A stretch of DNA of 64,000 bases from JAOUJD01 sp963811265 (GCA_963811265.1 CAWEQS010000026.1:682001-746000), one strand, 5' to 3'. Shown: positions 9,443 through 20,402, counted from the first letter of the stretch. Translations and numbers: made by a program. The notes: generated by a model from the letters alone, not told the origin.

Positions 9443-10732
9443 TCACAGAATGAGGATCACCCGGAAGTCGTTGACGTTGGTGCGCGTCGGCCCCGTTTCG
9501 AGCAAGGCCCCCGCCGCGGCGAAGAATCCATACGCGTCGTGCGCGTCCAGCGCGGCGCGCCCGGTCACGCCGTTCGCGGCCGCGCGTGCGCCGGTATCGG
9601 GGCCAAGCCACGCGCCGGCATTGGTTTCGCTGCCGTCGATGCCATCGGTGTCCGCGGCAAGCGCATGGACATCGGGAGCGCCGCCGAGTTCGACGGCGAG
9701 CGACAGCAGGAACTCGCTGCAGCGCCCGCCGCGACCCTGGGTCCCGGCGGGCAGCGTGACCGTGCACTCGCCCCCGGATATCAGCGCGACCGGCGGAGCG
9801 AACGGCGCCCCGTGCGCGCGGATTTCGTGCACGAGTGCCGCGTACACCTTCGCCACTTCGCGCGCCTCGCCGGTCACCGTGTCGCCGAGGATCACCGGCC
9901 GGATGCCGGCGCGCCGGAACACCTCGGCGGCCGCCTCGAGGCTGCGGTGGGCCGTCGCGATCACGCGGTTCTCGACGCGCTCGAAGAACGGGGCATCCGC
10001 CTTCGGCGTCTCGGGAATGTCGCCGCGCGCTCCGCGCGCCAGCCAGTCGGCGATCGTCGCCGGCGGCGCGACGTTCCAGCGACGCAGCACCGCCAGCGCA
10101 TCCTCGTACGTGGTGGGATCGGGCGCGCACGGCCCGGACGCGATGTCGCTCGGCGCATCGCCGGTCACGTCGGAGACGATCAGCGCCACGACGCGCGCGC
10201 CGCGGCCGGCCGCGGCCTCGGCGAGCCAGCCGCCCGCGATCCGCGACAAGTGCTTGCGCACGACGTTCATCTGCTCGATCGGCGCCCCGCTGGCGAGCAA
10301 CTGCCGGGTCATCGCCTTCAGGTCGGCCATCGGCACCGCGGCCACGGGCAGGCTCAGCAGGCTGGAGCCGCCTCCGGAGACCAGGACGAGCAGCAGGTCG
10401 TCCGGTCCCGCCTGCTGCGCGCGCCGCAGGATCTCGTGCGCCGCGGCCTCGCCGGCCTCGTCCGGCACCGGGTGCCCGGCCTCGACCACGCGGATGCGCT
10501 GCGTCGGCAGCCCGTGCGCGTACCGGGTGATGACGACGCCCTCCATCGGCACGTCGGGCCACGCGCGCTCGACCGCGACCGCCATGCTCGCCGCCGCCTT
10601 GCCCGCGCCGACGACCACCACCCTGCCGCGCGGACGCGGCGGCAGGTGCTCGCCGAGGATCTTCAGCGGATCCGCGGCGGCAACCGCGGCATCGAAGCTC
10701 GCGCGCATCAGCGCGATCGGGTCGGCGGTCAT
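9443..10732 (-). CDS. Glycerate 2-kinase (MOFRL family, GckA/TtuD type)
   Basis: A 429-residue protein of the DUF4147/MOFRL family, which phosphorylates D-glycerate to 2-phosphoglycerate; older annotations call it hydroxypyruvate reductase TtuD. Visible are the N-terminal nucleotide-binding region with VVVVGAGKAAASMA (residues 38-51), LVLVSGGGSSLLSLP, IVSDVTGDAPSDIASGP, ISGGECTVTL and the C-terminal MOFRL signature AADTDGIDGSETNAGAW. It starts at ATG 10732, two bases after the stop of the spermidine-synthase-like gene, so the two are probably co-transcribed. A kinase of this type would fit downstream of erythronate or tartronate-semialdehyde catabolism, but no such pathway is complete here. 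Confidence 0.9.
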   Translation of the reverse strand: MTADPIALMRASFDAAVAAADPLKILGEHLPPRPRGRVVVVGAGKAAASMAVAVERAWPDVPMEGVVITRYAHGLPTQRIRVVEAGHPVPDEAGEAAAHEILRRAQQAGPDDLLLVLVSGGGSSLLSLPVAAVPMADLKAMTRQLLASGAPIEQMNVVRKHLSRIAGGWLAEAAAGRGARVVALIVSDVTGDAPSDIASGPCAPDPTTYEDALAVLRRWNVAPPATIADWLARGARGDIPETPKADAPFFERVENRVIATAHRSLEAAAEVFRRAGIRPVILGDTVTGEAREVAKVYAALVHEIRAHGAPFAPPVALISGGECTVTLPAGTQGRGGRCSEFLLSLAVELGGAPDVHALAADTDGIDGSETNAGAWLGPDTGARAAANGVTGRAALDAHDAYGFFAAAGALLETGPTRTNVNDFRVILIL

Positions 10733-10734
10733 CG

Positions 10735-12794
10735 CTACTTGAGGATGCGGAACAGGTTGTGGTGCGCGTCGGTGAAGGTCGGAAGGCTCGGCCGGTCGGC
10801 GATCGGGCTGGCCACGTCGCGCAGCGCCGGATGGTCGAGCAGCTTCCGGTCGCGCGTCACGAGGATCTGGTCGGTCGAGGACAGCCAGTACTCGGCGCCG
10901 CTGGTGAAATTCGGGCTGGTCGGACACGACCACCGCCTCGAGCCCGAACTCGCTGGCGAGGCGCTTCACCACGGGAAGCAGGTCGATGTAGCGGTTGGTC
11001 GCCTGGAACACGATCACGCCGTCGTCGGCGAGGTGGCGCACGTAGAGCGCCATCGCCTCGCGCGTCACCAGGTGCATCGGGATCGAGTCGCCCGCGAACG
11101 CGTCGATGCCGAGCACGTCGTACCGGCGCGGCGCTTCGCGCTCGAGGCTGAGGCGGCCGTCGCCGAGGACGACGCCGGTCTTCGCCGGCGTGTCCTTCAG
11201 GAAGGTGAACTCGGCGCTCGCCACGTCGACCACGCGCGGGCTGATTTCGTAGAAGACGAAGGTGTCGCCCGCGCGGCCGTACGACGCGACCACGCCGGCG
11301 CCCAGCCCGATGATCCCGACGTTGCGCGGCCCCGGGCGCCGATCGTTCAGCGCGGCGAACAGGCGGCCGTAGCCCGAGCCGGGGCCGAAGTAATCGCTCG
11401 GCGTGTTCCTGAACGCGTCGCCCAGCAGCTGCCCGCCGTGCACGATGCCGCCGTGGAGCATCGAGCGGTACGGCACCGGCTCGCTGCGGTCGCGCGTCCG
11501 CACGACGCCGTAGAAGTCGCGCCACATGACGCGCGTGTCGCGCGCGTATTCCTGCGCGCCCTGCACCGCGAAGAAGCCGGTCGCCGCGACGACGGCCACG
11601 CCCACCAGGCGCGTCCATCCGGCGAGCTGGACCAGCACCAGCAACGCGAGCAGCACGAGCGCGACGTTGACCTCGAAGTAGCCGGGCAGCGTGAGCGGCG
11701 CGACGATCGCGACCAGCACCGCGCCGAGCGCGCCGCCGACCGACAGCATCAGGTAGAACCGGGTCAGGTAGCGCGGGTCGGGCTTCATCCGCGCCAGTTC
11801 GCCGTGGCAGAACATGCAGGCGGCGAACAGGCCCACGAAGAACACCGTGACCGCGAGCTTCAGGTCGAGCGACGGGATGAGCTAGGCCATCGCCGGCACC
11901 AGGCCCGCCAGCGCGATGACGAAGAACCAGCGCTGGTACCAGCGCGGATGGTCGAAGGTCAGGATGAACGTCAGCAGGTAGATCGACAGCGGCAGCACCC
12001 AGAGGAAGGGCACGCTGGCGATGTTCTGCGTCACGTGGTTCGTGACCGCGAGCAGCATCACCGAGCCCATCGCCGACAGCGCGAGCCACGTCAGCTGCGT
12101 GCGCACCGCCGGCGGCGCGGCAGCTCGCCGGCGCGCTGGCACCCGCCTGCACCGGATCGCCTTCGGTGGCCGCCGCGGCGCGCAGCGACGCCCAGCCGGT
12201 CGCCGCGCACACGCCGACGAAGACGACGTACAGCGCCGACCAGCCCCAGCCAAGATCGACGAGGTCGAACCACGGTTCGAGCAGGACGGGGAAGCCGAGC
12301 AGCGCGAGCAGCGATGCGAAGTTCGACAGCGCGAACAGCCGGTACGGCACGGCGCTGCGGAAGCGCCGCCAGTACCAGGACTGCAGCAGCGGCGTCGTCG
12401 TCGACAGCAGGAAGTACGGCAGGCCGATCGTCGCCGTCAGCAGCAGCAGGATGCGCAGCGTGGGCTCTTCGTCGCCGTGCGGCTTCCAGGCCGGCGAGGC
12501 GAGGATCGGCAGCGACAGCAGCGACACGGCGAGCAGCACGATGTGCAGCGTCGTCTGGCGCCGGACGCCGAGCCGGGTTGTCCAGTCCGCGTAGGCGTAG
12601 CCCGCGAGCAGCGTCGACTGGAAGAACACGAGCGCGGTGGTCCACACGCCCGAGGAGCCGCCGAACCACGGCAGGATCTGCTTCGCGATGATCGGCTGGA
12701 CCAGGAACAGCAGGAACGCCGACAGGAAGATCGTCAGCGCGTACGGCAGCACGGAAGGCCGCTCGGAGGTGCCGAGGGCGGCGGTGGAGGACAT
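10735..12794 (-). pseudogene. Spermidine-synthase-like membrane protein, broken by two frameshifts and an amber codon
   Basis: Pieces in different frames form one protein of about 685 residues. It has an N-terminal membrane part (MSSTAALGTSERPSVLPYAL, then hydrophobic segments including LLSTTTPLLQSWYW), further segments (SVPFLWVLPLSIYLLTFIL, VTVFFVGLFAACMFCHGELA) and a C-terminal spermidine-synthase-like methyltransferase fold (GIIGLGAGVVASYGR, YDVLGIDAFAGDSIPMHLVT). Breaks are an extra base near 12119, an in-frame TAG at 11882-11884 within one otherwise continuous frame, and an extra base near 10918 after which the frame reads NFTSGAEYWLSSTDQILVTR to the true end. Three lesions make real decay more credible than elsewhere in the window, though the indels resemble the others. 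Putrescine aminopropyl transfer is not established for these fused proteins. Confidence 0.75.
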
Positions 12795-12854
12795 GCGGCG
12801 GAGTCCGCGGGCCAAAGCGCGCGATTATCCACCCGATCGACCGGGACCGGCCGG

Positions 12855-14289
12855 CTACAGCAGCGGACTGACGAGCCGCGCGAGGTTCTGCGCCAGCTCC
12901 TGCGCGAAGGGCCGGCGGCGCCACGCGTCGAGCGTGATGCGGCGCGCGCCATGCATGTAGCGCTCCTCGAGCTTCGCCAGTTGCGCCGCGATCCGCTGGT
13001 CGAAGAACAGCGCCACCACTTCCTCGTTCAGTTCGAACGAACGCATGTCCATGTTGCAGGTGCCGATCCACGCGACCTGCCCGTCGATCGACACGGACTT
13101 GGTGTGCAGGAAGGCGTCGGTGCACGCGTGGATCTGGACGCCGGCCGCGAGCAGCTCCTCGTAGTACGAGCGCTGCGCATTCCCCACCAGGAACTGGTCC
13201 ATGTGGTCGTCGACGATGAGATGCACCTCGGCCCCGCGCAGCACCGCGGTCTCGAGCGCGTTCTGGAACGGCTGGCCCGGGATGAAGTACGGGGTCGTCA
13301 CGACGACGCGCCTGGTCGCCAGGTGGATCAGGTTCACGACCATGCGTTGCGCCGGCAGGGTCGACGACGACGGGCCGTTCGGCAGCACCTGCGCCGGCAC
13401 GTCGCCGGCCGCCCGCGGCACCGGGAAACAGTCGTCGCCGACGTACTCCGCCGTCTCGACGTACCAGTCCGACGCGAACACCGCCTGCAACTGCAGCGCG
13501 GACGGCCCTTCGATGCGCACCATCAGTTCGCTGTACGTCAGGCCCGGCTTGAAGTCCGCGGCGATCATGTTCTGCGAACCGGTGTAGCCGACGCGTCCGT
13601 CGACGACCGCCAGCTTGCGGTGGTTGCGCAGGTCGAAGCGCGCCGCCTTGCGCCCCACGCGGACCGGCAGCGCTATGCGGACGTCGACGCCGAGCGCGCG
13701 CAGCTGCGGCACGAGCACGGGCAGGCGCGGGCGCGAGCCGAACGCGTCGACGAGCACGCGGCACCTGACTCCGCGCGCCGCGGCGCGGCCGAGCGCCTCG
13801 ATCACCGGGGCGGTCTGTTCGTCGCTGGCGAAGATGTAGAAGCACAGGTGGACGCTGCCCCGCGCCGCGTCGATGTCGGCGGCGATGCGCGCCAGCGTTC
13901 CCGGGTAGTCGGTCAGCAGCTCGACCGCATTGCCGCCGAAATTGGGAAGCAGGCCGAGGTCGGTCGCGAGTTGCACGCTGGGCTCGTACTGCGGCGTGAT
14001 CGCGGGCGGCGCGAGCAGCGGCAGCGCGCGCATCTTCTGCCGGACCGGCTCGATCGACGTGCATGAACCGCCGGAATCGCTCGGTGCGCCAGCGGGGAAC
14101 CCGCGGCCTGCCGATGAGCAGGTACAGCGCCAGTCCGAGCCAGGGCAGGAAGAAGATGAAGAGCAGCCAGCCCTTCGCGGCCTCCGGCGAGCGCCGCGTC
14201 GGCACGATCGGCAGCATCGCCAGGCGGATCGCCCAGTCGCTGACGACGAACACGGTCGCCCAGAAGCCGGTGGTCTCGAGGTCGGTCAT
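12855..14289 (-). pseudogene. Cardiolipin synthase, ClsA-like, frameshifted
   Basis: With one base removed this is a ~477-residue phospholipase-D-type cardiolipin synthase. Two N-terminal membrane helices (LAMLPIVPT and WLLFIFFLPWLGLALYLLIG regions) are followed by two HKD motifs, NHRKLAVVDGRVGYTGSQNM and LHTKSVSIDGQVAWIGTCN. The frame changes near 14056-14068, between FRRFMH and SIEPVRQKMRALPLL. Total length is one base over a multiple of three, consistent with a single insertion. It would join two phosphatidylglycerols, or PG and PE, at the inner membrane. A second PLD-type synthase lies at 61.7-63.0 kb, so loss of this copy would be buffered. Confidence 0.8.
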
Positions 14290-14341
14290 TCAGGCGCTGC
14301 GGGGGGCAGCCAAAGCAAGGCCGGCGCCCCGCGCCGGTGCC

Positions 14342-15076
<735 letters not shown>

Positions 15077-15091
15077 CGCGTTGCCGACTCC

Positions 15092-15775
15092 CTAGCGAAT
15101 CACTGCGATCTTCCTCTGCAGCCGCTTCACCATGAAGGACAGCGCGTAGCAGAGCACGAAGTAGACGATCGCGACGAAGAGGTACATCTCGACGAGGCGC
15201 GAGTCGCGCTGGGCGATCTTGGAAGCGGCGCCCACGAAGTCCGTCGCCGAGATCACGTACACGAGCGAGGTGTCCTGGAACAGGATGATGGTCTGCGTCA
15301 GCAGCACCGGCAGCATGTTGCGGAACGCCTGCGGCAGGATCACGAGCCGCATCGACTGGCCGTACGTCAGCCCGAGCGCATAGGCCGAGTACACCTGCCC
15401 GCGCGGGATCGACTGGATGCCCGCGCGCATGATCTCGCAGAAGTAGGCGGCCTCGAACATGATGAAGGTGATCATCGCGGTGCGCTCCGCACCGACCTGC
15501 GGCGGCCGCTCGGCGCCGGTGATGCCCTGCAGGATCAGCGGCACCAGGAAGAAGAACCAGAAGATCACCAGCACCAGCGGGATCGAGCGCATCAGGTTCA
15601 CGTAGCCCGCGGCGGTGTTCGACAGCCACCTGATCGACGACAGCCGGGCCAGCGCGAGCAGCGTGCCGAAGAACAGGCCGCCGAGCGCCGAGGTGGCGGT
15701 GAGCTGCAGCGTGTACTGCATGCCCTTCCAGAGGTAGGGCAGCGAGTGGGCGATGACGGAGAAGTCGAAGTTCAT
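15092..15775 (-). CDS. gltK: Glutamate/aspartate ABC transporter permease GltK
   Basis: A 227-residue inner-membrane permease with five to six hydrophobic helices and the EAA-type cytoplasmic loop (SAYALGLTYGQSMRLVILPQ, residues ~140-160), which docks on the ATPase. The start ATG 15775 overlaps the gltJ stop by four bases (ATGA), which implies translational coupling. The N-terminus MNFDFSVIAHSLPYLWKGM is typical of GltK. It pairs with GltJ to form the translocation pore. Confidence 0.94.
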   Translation of the reverse strand: MNFDFSVIAHSLPYLWKGMQYTLQLTATSALGGLFFGTLLALARLSSIRWLSNTAAGYVNLMRSIPLVLVIFWFFFLVPLILQGITGAERPPQVGAERTAMITFIMFEAAYFCEIMRAGIQSIPRGQVYSAYALGLTYGQSMRLVILPQAFRNMLPVLLTQTIILFQDTSLVYVISATDFVGAASKIAQRDSRLVEMYLFVAIVYFVLCYALSFMVKRLQRKIAVIR

Positions 15776-16509
15776 TTGCCGCCGCCGATGTAGCCTGGCA
15801 CCGCCAATCGGCGTTCGACGTACGCCATCACCCGGTTGGCCGTCATCGCGATCGCGATGTAGATCAGCGTGGCGGCAGTGAACGCCTCGAAGAAGTTGAA
15901 CGTGTACTCGCCCATCTCGCGCGAGCGGAACGTCAGCTCCGCCAGGCCGATCGTCAGCGCGATGGACGAATTCTTGATCAGGTTCATCGTCTCGCTGGTC
16001 AGCGGCGGGATGACGATCCGGAAGGCCATCGGCAGCAGGACGTAGCGGTAGACCTGCACCTGCGTGAGGCCGACCGCGAGGCCGGCGTTGCGCTGGCCGC
16101 GCGACAGCGACTGGATGCCCGCGCGCACCTGCTCGGCGATCCGCGCCGAAGTGAACAGGCCGAGGCACAGGACCGCGGCGAGGAACTGCGCGTGGACTGG
16201 TTCGGCCGCGATCATCCAGCTCTTGAGCGGCGGGATGAACTCGGGGATCACGAAGTACCAGAGGAACATCTGCACCAGCAGCGGTATGTTCCGGAAGAGC
16301 TCGACCCAGGCGTTGCCCAGCCGGACCATCCACGGCTTGTCGGTGGTGCGGATCGTGCCGATCAGCGCACCCACCGTCATCGCGATGACCCAGGCGATCG
16401 CCGAAACCGCCAGCGTCCACGCCAGTCCCGCGGCGATCCACTGCCAGTAGAAGGCGTCGCCGTCGGGCGTCTGCTGGAAGAAGACGCCCCAGTTCCAGTT
16501 GTATTTCAC
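15772..16509 (-). CDS. gltJ: Glutamate/aspartate ABC transporter permease GltJ
   Basis: A 245-residue permease starting at GTG 16509; the family N-terminus (KYNWNWGVFFQQTPDG) begins right after this codon, and E. coli GltJ has nearly the same length. The EAA loop is visible in RNAGLAVGLTQVQVYRYVLL. About five transmembrane helices follow the family pattern. It is separated from gltI by 142 bases that contain a strong hairpin, so it is probably expressed at a lower level than the binding protein. Confidence 0.93.
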   Translation of the reverse strand: MKYNWNWGVFFQQTPDGDAFYWQWIAAGLAWTLAVSAIAWVIAMTVGALIGTIRTTDKPWMVRLGNAWVELFRNIPLLVQMFLWYFVIPEFIPPLKSWMIAAEPVHAQFLAAVLCLGLFTSARIAEQVRAGIQSLSRGQRNAGLAVGLTQVQVYRYVLLPMAFRIVIPPLTSETMNLIKNSSIALTIGLAELTFRSREMGEYTFNFFEAFTAATLIYIAIAMTANRVMAYVERRLAVPGYIGGGK

Positions 16510-16570
16510 CGTGTGCGCTCCCCCGGAGCCCTGTCGCCGGCCCGGGTTTCCCCTGCCGAAGCTTGCCGCA

Positions 16571-16609
16571 AAAATCAAAGGGCCGGAAGCGCTTTGCGCA
16601 TCCGGCCCT
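16571..16609 (-). terminator. Intra-operon terminator between gltI and gltJ
   Basis: On the minus strand a 9-bp stem AGGGCCGGA / TCCGGCCCT (16601-16609 with 16579-16587) is extended by an inner GCGC/GCGC pairing and followed by TTGATTTTT. This is a good intrinsic terminator placed after the binding-protein gene. It would give excess GltI over the membrane subunits by partial read-through. Confidence 0.8.
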
Positions 16610-16651
16610 CGAAGTGCCCCATGCCCGCGGCCGCGGGCCGTGCGGCGGGCG

Positions 16652-17548
16652 TTACTGGACGCCCTTGTCGTTGGGGTTGGCGAACGCCTCCTTGATCGCT
16701 GGCGTCATCGGGAAGTTCAGGTTCACGTTGCGCGGCGGGATCGGGCCCATGAACCACTTCGCATAGATCTTGTTGATTTCGCCCGACTTGAACACGGCCG
16801 CGACGGACCGGTCGACCAGCGCCTTGAACTGCGGATCATCCCTGCGCAGCATCATCGAGTACGGCTCGGTGCGCAGCGACTCGGGCAGGATCATGAAGTC
16901 GCCGGGGTTCGGCTGGTTCGCGATCTGGCCGGCCAGCAGGATGTCGTCCATGATGAACGCCTGCGCGCGGTCCGTCGCCAGCAGCTGCATCGACTCGGCG
17001 TGGTCCTTGGCCTGCAGTTCCTTGAAGTCGATGCCCTTGGCTTTCTCGTAGCCGCGCAGCAGCGGGATGGAGGTCGTGCCCGACGTCGAGGCGACCGCCT
17101 TGCCGTTCAGGTCTGCGAACGTCTTGATGCCCGAGCTCTTCTTCACCGCGGCGGAGACGTTGATCACGAAGTAGGTCGGGCCGAAGGCCACCTGCTTCTG
17201 CCGCTCCACGGAGTTGGTCGTCGAGCCGCACTCCATGTCGATCGTGCCGTTCTGAAGCAGCGGGATGCGGTTGGCGGACGTCACCGGCTGGTACGCCACC
17301 TTCAGGTTCGGCAGCTTCAGCTCGGCCTTCACCGCTTCGACGATCTTGGCGCACAGGTCCATCGCGTAGCCGACGGGCTGCTGCTTGTCGTCGAGGTACG
17401 AGAACGGGATCGACGACTCGCGGTGGCCGACCGTGATCGTCCCGGTGTCCTTGATCTTCTTCAGCGTGCCGGTGAGCTCCTGGGCGTTCGCCCCCGTTGC
17501 CACCAGGCCCGCGCCTACCACTGCCAGCAACAGGCGGGAAAGTTTCAT
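16652..17548 (-). CDS. gltI: Glutamate/aspartate-binding periplasmic protein
   Basis: A 298-residue family-3 solute-binding protein with a Sec signal peptide (MKLSRLLLAVVGAGLVATGA, cleavage after ANA/Q). The mature start, TLKKIKDTGTITVGHRESSIPFSY, matches the GltI family, as do CGSTTNSVERQKQV and the conserved KTFADLNGKAVASTSGTTS segment. It captures glutamate or aspartate in the periplasm and delivers it to GltJK. It is the first and most promoter-proximal gene of the operon. Confidence 0.95.
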   Translation of the reverse strand: MKLSRLLLAVVGAGLVATGANAQELTGTLKKIKDTGTITVGHRESSIPFSYLDDKQQPVGYAMDLCAKIVEAVKAELKLPNLKVAYQPVTSANRIPLLQNGTIDMECGSTTNSVERQKQVAFGPTYFVINVSAAVKKSSGIKTFADLNGKAVASTSGTTSIPLLRGYEKAKGIDFKELQAKDHAESMQLLATDRAQAFIMDDILLAGQIANQPNPGDFMILPESLRTEPYSMMLRRDDPQFKALVDRSVAAVFKSGEINKIYAKWFMGPIPPRNVNLNFPMTPAIKEAFANPNDKGVQ

Positions 17549-17678
17549 GCGAAGTCTCCTCGAAAGGGCAGCTGAGTCTACTAAGAAAACGCCGATTGGT
17601 GGCCCAGGCCGGCCAGGCTCGGGGCGACCCGGACCCCCGTTGCGCGCGCCTTCCAGCCCGATTGGCGGGCGCGATGCT

Positions 17679-19502
17679 TCAGGCGGCGAGGACCGCTTCC
17701 GCCTTGGCCTGCTCGCGGCTCTGGATCTCCCACATCGCCGCGTAGGCGCCCCGGTGGGCGAGCAGATCCGCGTGCGTCCCGCGCTCGATGATCCGGCCGT
17801 GGTCCATCACGAGGATCTGGTCCGCATGCACGACGGTGGACAGGCGGTGGGCGATCACCAGCGTCGTGCGGCTGCGCGAGATGCCCTCCAGTTCCTGCTG
17901 GATCACCCGTTCGGTGCGCGAGTCCAGCGCCGACGTCGCCTCGTCGAACACGAGGATGGCCGGCTGCTTCAGCAGCGTCCGGGCGATCGCGACCCGCTGC
18001 TTCTCCCCGCCGGAGAGCTTGAGGCCGCGCTCTCCAACCATCGTGCGGTATCCGTCCGGCAGCGACTCGATGAAGTCGTGGATGTGGGCCGCGCGCGCCG
18101 CCGCCACGACGTCGTCGTGCGACGCGCCGGGGCGACCGTAGGCGATGTTGTATTCGATGGTGTCGTTGAAGAGCACCGTGTCCTGCGGGACGATGCCGAT
18201 CGCGGCGCGCAGGCTCGCCTGCGTCACCGACCGCACGTCCTGGCCGTCGATCAGCACGCGGCCGGCACCCGCGTCGTAGAAGCGGAACAGCAGCCGCGCG
18301 AGGGTCGACTTGCCGGATCCCGTGGCGCCGACCACCGCCGTCGTGCTGCCGGCGGGCACCACGAAGCTGACGTCGTGCAGGACCTGCCGGCGCGCGTCGT
18401 ACGCGAAGTCGACGCCCTCGAAGCGGATCTCGGCGCCGCCGACAGCGAGCGGCACGGCGCCGGGCGCATCCGCGATCTCGCGGTGCTGCTCGAGCAGCGA
18501 GAACATGCGGTCCATGTCGATCAGGCTCTGCTTGATCTCGCGGTAGATCACGCCGAGGAAGTTGAGCGGTATGTACAGCTGGATCATGAAGGCGTTGACC
18601 AGCACCAGGTCGCCGATCGTCATCCGCCCCTCGACCACGCCGAGCGCGGCACGCCAGAGGATCAGCGTCAGCGCGACGGCGATGATCGTCTGCTGGCCCG
18701 CGTTCAGGACGTTCAGCGACTGCTGCGACAGCACCGCCGTGTGCTGGCTGTCGGCCAGCGTCTCGTCGTAGCGCCGCGCCTCGTAGTCCTCGTTGCCGAA
18801 GTACTTGACCGTCTCGAAGTTCAGCAGCGAGTCCACCGCGCGCGACTGCGCCTTGCTCTCGAGCTCGTTCCAGCGCCGCCGCACCGTCGTGCGCCAGTTC
18901 GTGACCGCGACCGTGAAGCCGATGTAGATGAAGAGGCTGACGCCGACGATCGCGGCGAACCAGACTTCGTAGTTCCAGATCAGGTAAGCGACCACCAGCG
19001 TGATCTCGATCAGCGTCGGCAGGATCGAATACAGCGTGAAGCTGATCAGCGACGAGATGCCGCGGATGCCCTGGTCGATCTCGCGCGTCACCGCGCCGGT
19101 CCGGCGCTCGAGGTGGTAGCGCAGCGACAGCGCGTGCAGGTGCCGGAACGTCTTCAGCGCCAGCGTCCGCATCGCGGCCTGCGTCACGTTCACGAAGAAG
19201 AATTCGCGCAGCTCGGTGAACAGCGACGTCGACAGCCGCAGCAGGCCGTAGGCGACGACGAGCGCGACCGGGACGAGCAGCGCGCCGGTTGCCGCCTGCT
19301 GCGTGGGGGACAACCGGTCCACGAGGTCCTTCAGCAGGATCGGCACCGAAACCGTGGCGAGCTTCGCCGCGACCAGGCACGCCAGCGCGAAGATCACGCG
19401 GCCCTTGTGCGCCCACAGGTAGGGCAGGAGCGCGCGCAGCGCCTGCCAGTCGTTGCGGCGTCCGCTCGACGGCAGGGCTTCGCTGGGTGGCGACCAGCGC
19501 AT
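17679..19502 (-). CDS. ABC exporter of the Atm1/ABCB7 family
   Basis: A 607-residue half-transporter with an N-terminal six-helix membrane domain (residues ~30-320) and a C-terminal ATPase. Walker A is GATGSGKST, the signature LSGGEKQRVAIART and Walker B ILVFDEATSALD. The segment LLNFETVKYFGNEDYEARRY is characteristic of Atm1-type transporters, which in bacteria export glutathione conjugates or metal-thiol species and in mitochondria support Fe-S assembly. The ATG at 19502 gives a cytosolic N-terminal tail of about 30 residues. It stands alone on its strand, 130 bases before gltI, divergent from the SDR gene with 84 bases between starts. Confidence 0.9.
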   Translation of the reverse strand: MRWSPPSEALPSSGRRNDWQALRALLPYLWAHKGRVIFALACLVAAKLATVSVPILLKDLVDRLSPTQQAATGALLVPVALVVAYGLLRLSTSLFTELREFFFVNVTQAAMRTLALKTFRHLHALSLRYHLERRTGAVTREIDQGIRGISSLISFTLYSILPTLIEITLVVAYLIWNYEVWFAAIVGVSLFIYIGFTVAVTNWRTTVRRRWNELESKAQSRAVDSLLNFETVKYFGNEDYEARRYDETLADSQHTAVLSQQSLNVLNAGQQTIIAVALTLILWRAALGVVEGRMTIGDLVLVNAFMIQLYIPLNFLGVIYREIKQSLIDMDRMFSLLEQHREIADAPGAVPLAVGGAEIRFEGVDFAYDARRQVLHDVSFVVPAGSTTAVVGATGSGKSTLARLLFRFYDAGAGRVLIDGQDVRSVTQASLRAAIGIVPQDTVLFNDTIEYNIAYGRPGASHDDVVAAARAAHIHDFIESLPDGYRTMVGERGLKLSGGEKQRVAIARTLLKQPAILVFDEATSALDSRTERVIQQELEGISRSRTTLVIAHRLSTVVHADQILVMDHGRIIERGTHADLLAHRGAYAAMWEIQSREQAKAEAVLAA

Positions 19503-19586
19503 CAGCGCTCCGTCCCCGGCGCGCCCGCGCGCTTCGCACCATGTACGCTCTGCATCGGCCCATTATCCCAGCACAACCCCGACCTC

Positions 19587-20402
19587 ATGGCATTCGAGAA
19601 CAGGGTCATCGTGATCACCGGAGCGAGCGACGGCATCGGCGCCGAACTGGCGCGCCAGCTGGCCCGCGAGCGGCCCCGGCTGGTCCTGGCCGCGCGCGGT
19701 GCCGGGGGCCTCGCGCGCATCCGGGACGAGTGCGCGAGCGCGGGCGCCGAAGCGCTCGACGTCGCGGCCGACGTCAGCGTCGAGGAAGACTGCCGCCGGT
19801 TGATGGAGCGCGCCGTCGCGGCCTTCGGCGACATCGACGTCCTCGTCGCCAACGCAGGCGTGTCGATGCACGCCCGCTTCGACGAAATCGAGGACTTCTC
19901 GACCTTCGAGCGGCTGTTCCGCATCAACGCGATGGGCACGATCTGGTGCGTGCGCCACGCCTACCCGAGCCTGAAGCGCACGCGCGGACTCGTCGTCGGC
20001 GTTTCTTCGCTCGCGGGGAGGACCGGCGTGCCCGGACGCACCACCTACTGCACCAGCAAGTTCGCGCAGAGCGGCTTCCTGGAAGCGTTCCGCATCGAGG
20101 CCGAAGACCATGGAGTGGCCGTGATGGCCGCGTTCCCGGGCGTCGTGAAGACGGAGATCCGGCGCCACGGCTGGAATGGCCGGGGCGAAACCGCCGGCGT
20201 CTCAGGGCTCGCGGAGGACGACGCGATGCCGGTGGAGGAGTGCGCGCGCCAGATTGTCGACGGCATGCGCCGGCGCCGGCGCGAGGTGGTGATGACGGCC
20301 AGGGCCCGCGTGGGCCTGTGGCTGAAGCTGTTCGCGCCGTCGAAGGTCGACGCGATGGCGCGCGCCGCGCTCGCGCGCAACGAGCAACGTCAACCGCACT
20401 GA
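19587..20402 (+). CDS. Short-chain dehydrogenase/reductase
   Basis: A 271-residue classical SDR. The cofactor motif is TGASDGIG (residues ~11-18), NAG is in VLVANAGVSMHA, the catalytic serine is in VGVSSLAGR and the YxxxK pair in TTYCTSKFAQSG. The ATG at 19587 sits just before the conserved strand (MAFENRVIVITG). The last 40 residues (GMRRRRREVVMTARARVGLWLKLF) look membrane-seeking, as in DltE/retinol-dehydrogenase-like SDRs. The substrate is unknown. It is followed by yciA after a seven-base gap, so the two form an operon. Confidence 0.88.
   Translation: MAFENRVIVITGASDGIGAELARQLARERPRLVLAARGAGGLARIRDECASAGAEALDVAADVSVEEDCRRLMERAVAAFGDIDVLVANAGVSMHARFDEIEDFSTFERLFRINAMGTIWCVRHAYPSLKRTRGLVVGVSSLAGRTGVPGRTTYCTSKFAQSGFLEAFRIEAEDHGVAVMAAFPGVVKTEIRRHGWNGRGETAGVSGLAEDDAMPVEECARQIVDGMRRRRREVVMTARARVGLWLKLFAPSKVDAMARAALARNEQRQPH

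Noticed and set aside
9410..12691. 1093-residue plus-strand frame across glycerate kinase and the spermidine-synthase-like gene
   Set aside because: It is opposite recognisable genes, and its composition (R/A/D/H-rich) and lack of motifs show it is a shadow frame.
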